NCBI GenBank assembly: GCA_016802295.1
Contig: JAESIW010000200.1
Location: 998,785 to 1,028,377 of the forward strand
DNA: 29,593 nucleotides
Source of the DNA: Brachionus rotundiformis
Taxonomy: Eukaryota; Rotifera; Eurotatoria; Ploima; Brachionidae
Direction of reading: 5' to 3'
Part shown: positions 28,536 through 29,593 of the stretch, in pieces
How the letters are laid out: the number at the start of each line of letters is the position of its first letter
Position numbering within the stretch: position 1 is the first letter of the stretch
Translations under genes and position numbers: made by a program
The notes under the pieces: model-generated
The model's database searches: none
What the model was told of the DNA's origin: nothing
The model's input: only the letters and a program-made list of their open reading frames with translations

Positions 28536-29593
28536 TTAATTTCTGCTGCTTATTACGAATGTTCCGTCATTTTCATTTTTTTTCATATTTTCTAGTATAA
28601 TGGTTTGTTGATTTACTAACACTTTACCTTCATCTGTAGTTATATCTTTTGATTTTGTATTGTTTTTAAACCAAATAAAATTAATTATCGTCAGTATAGT
28701 CATTATAATAAATAATATAACATTGATTAATGGTAAACCTTTTTGAAAACTACTTTTTATTTTTGATAAACTTGATTCTAGCAGATTTTCCTTTATTTCT
28801 CTAATTTGAATTTTATTCTCGTTTGAAAATTTATCAACAAAGTCTTCCACAATATTGTGTTCTAAAATAAAATTATCGTGTTTAAATTCCATACTTTCTG
28901 CATAACTTTTAAATTTAAAAGTATTTATGCTGTTGTTTAACTTTGTTTGTTTTATTTTGGTTTCATCAATAAAAAGTATTGTTGAGCCGAAATTGATTGA
29001 CCTTGTCCAATTACGTCTTTTTGAGTAACTGGTATGTTTGGTTATAATGTTATTTTCTCTCCAATATCCAAGGTAAGTGATGTTTATAATTTTAAAATTT
29101 ACTTTAGGGTCTTCAGTACTACCATTATAAGGCTGCATCCAAATTTCGTTTACTGTCTGGCACTTGGGGATCGAGTATTTTCGGTCATTGTAGTAAATTA
29201 TTAATGGTTGCGTTTTATTATTTATTACGAAAAATTTATCGTTTTTATCATTGTTCATTTCTAATAGTTTCTTGTTTAACGTACAAAGCTCGAATTTAAT
29301 TATATCTATTATTGAGAAAATTTTTAATTCGACACCGTCACTATCTGCCATAATCAATTCTAGTGAGTTAATAATATCACCATCGTATTGCTTAATATTA
29401 CGGGTGTTAGTAGCTAGATATAAACCGTTGCTGGTTCTATACACTTCGTTACCACAAGCGTTTTCCTTGGAGATAATTCTGAAGGCTTGATCTTTTTTCC
29501 TGTCATAAACAATGTTGTTATAGGGGGTGCTGTATGTTATGTTGTCTAGTATTCTATACAAACATTTATCCACTATTTTTGGGTTCCATATCA
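28536..29593 (-). CDS. env-like membrane protein of an LTR retrotransposon; 5' end outside window
   Basis: The minus-strand frame is open from the window edge to a stop at 28538-28536 (more than 350 codons). The in-frame GTG at 29573 is not a credible start, since the frame continues upstream. The visible part is an ectodomain with many N-x-S/T sites, a predicted helical stretch just before the membrane (IQIREIKENLLESSLSKIKS), a single strongly hydrophobic segment (GLPLINVILFIIMTILTIIN) and a ~45-residue polar tail. That is the layout of a class-I-type retroviral or errantivirus-like envelope transmembrane portion. Position supports it: last ORF, ~215 bp before polypurine tract and LTR. Pol is not in the window, so Ty3/gypsy versus BEL cannot be settled. 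No break is seen in the visible part. A host type I membrane protein next to a solo LTR is the alternative. Confidence 0.65.
   Translation of the reverse strand, partial: IWNPKIVDKCLYRILDNITYSTPYNNIVYDRKKDQAFRIISKENACGNEVYRTSNGLYLATNTRNIKQYDGDIINSLELIMADSDGVELKIFSIIDIIKFELCTLNKKLLEMNNDKNDKFFVINNKTQPLIIYYNDRKYSIPKCQTVNEIWMQPYNGSTEDPKVNFKIINITYLGYWRENNIITKHTSYSKRRNWTRSINFGSTILFIDETKIKQTKLNNSINTFKFKSYAESMEFKHDNFILEHNIVEDFVDKFSNENKIQIREIKENLLESSLSKIKSSFQKGLPLINVILFIIMTILTIINFIWFKNNTKSKDITTDEGKVLVNQQTIILENMKKNENDGTFVISSRN

Noticed and set aside
1..29593. tRNA, rRNA, CRISPR array or bacterial-type operon
   Set aside because: No cloverleaf with conserved A/B boxes, no rRNA core sequence and no regularly spaced repeats were seen; gene structure is eukaryotic.

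Overview
The window looks like nuclear DNA of a small, AT-rich invertebrate. Evidence: secreted or membrane-anchored leucine-rich-repeat (LRR) proteins, a seven-transmembrane receptor, a fibronectin/laminin-EGF type extracellular protein, very short GT-AG introns (37-65 nt), jockey/CR1-type LINEs and an env-bearing LTR retrotransposon. A monogonont rotifer (Brachionus-like) is my best guess, but this is inference and no feature proves it.

Layout. 1-935 (minus) is the 5' part of an extracellular protein gene that runs off the left edge; a decayed laminin-EGF fragment lies behind it (1441-1641). 2320-3029 (minus) is a compact six-exon gene that I rebuilt from splice sites. 4379-6135 (plus) is a decayed LRR gene. 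7645-8100 (plus) holds spliced remnants resembling a dimethylarginine dimethylaminohydrolase. 8185-10254 (plus) is the only intact LRR gene, probably GPI- or tail-anchored. It is followed by a LINE reverse-transcriptase remnant between ~97-bp direct repeats (10406-11441), a MULE-like transposase scrap, and the 3' part of a receptor gene (12796-13434, minus). That receptor is cut by a GC-richer jockey/CR1-type LINE (13436-17345) which disappears into a 184-bp run of N.

After the gap the same order starts again: 3' part of the LRR gene (17530-18332), the RT remnant (18505-18830) and the receptor, here complete (19531-20658). The two copies are nearly identical. The simplest reading is that two haplotypes of one locus were laid end to end by the assembler: one allele of the receptor carries the LINE and the other does not. 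A real tandem duplication remains possible.

20659-24800 is AT-rich and mostly non-coding. It contains a LINE 3' end with an (ATT)n tail and a broken C2H2 finger, both between short inverted repeats. 24801-27272 is a third LRR paralogue, open except for one in-frame TAG. The right end (28003-29593, minus) is the 3' end of an LTR retrotransposon: an env-like membrane protein, a polypurine tract and an LTR with TATA box and poly(A) signal.

The host genes form a cluster of same-strand LRR surface proteins at different stages of decay, next to a chemoreceptor-like GPCR and heavily invaded by retroelements. I found no new enzymatic or defence system.
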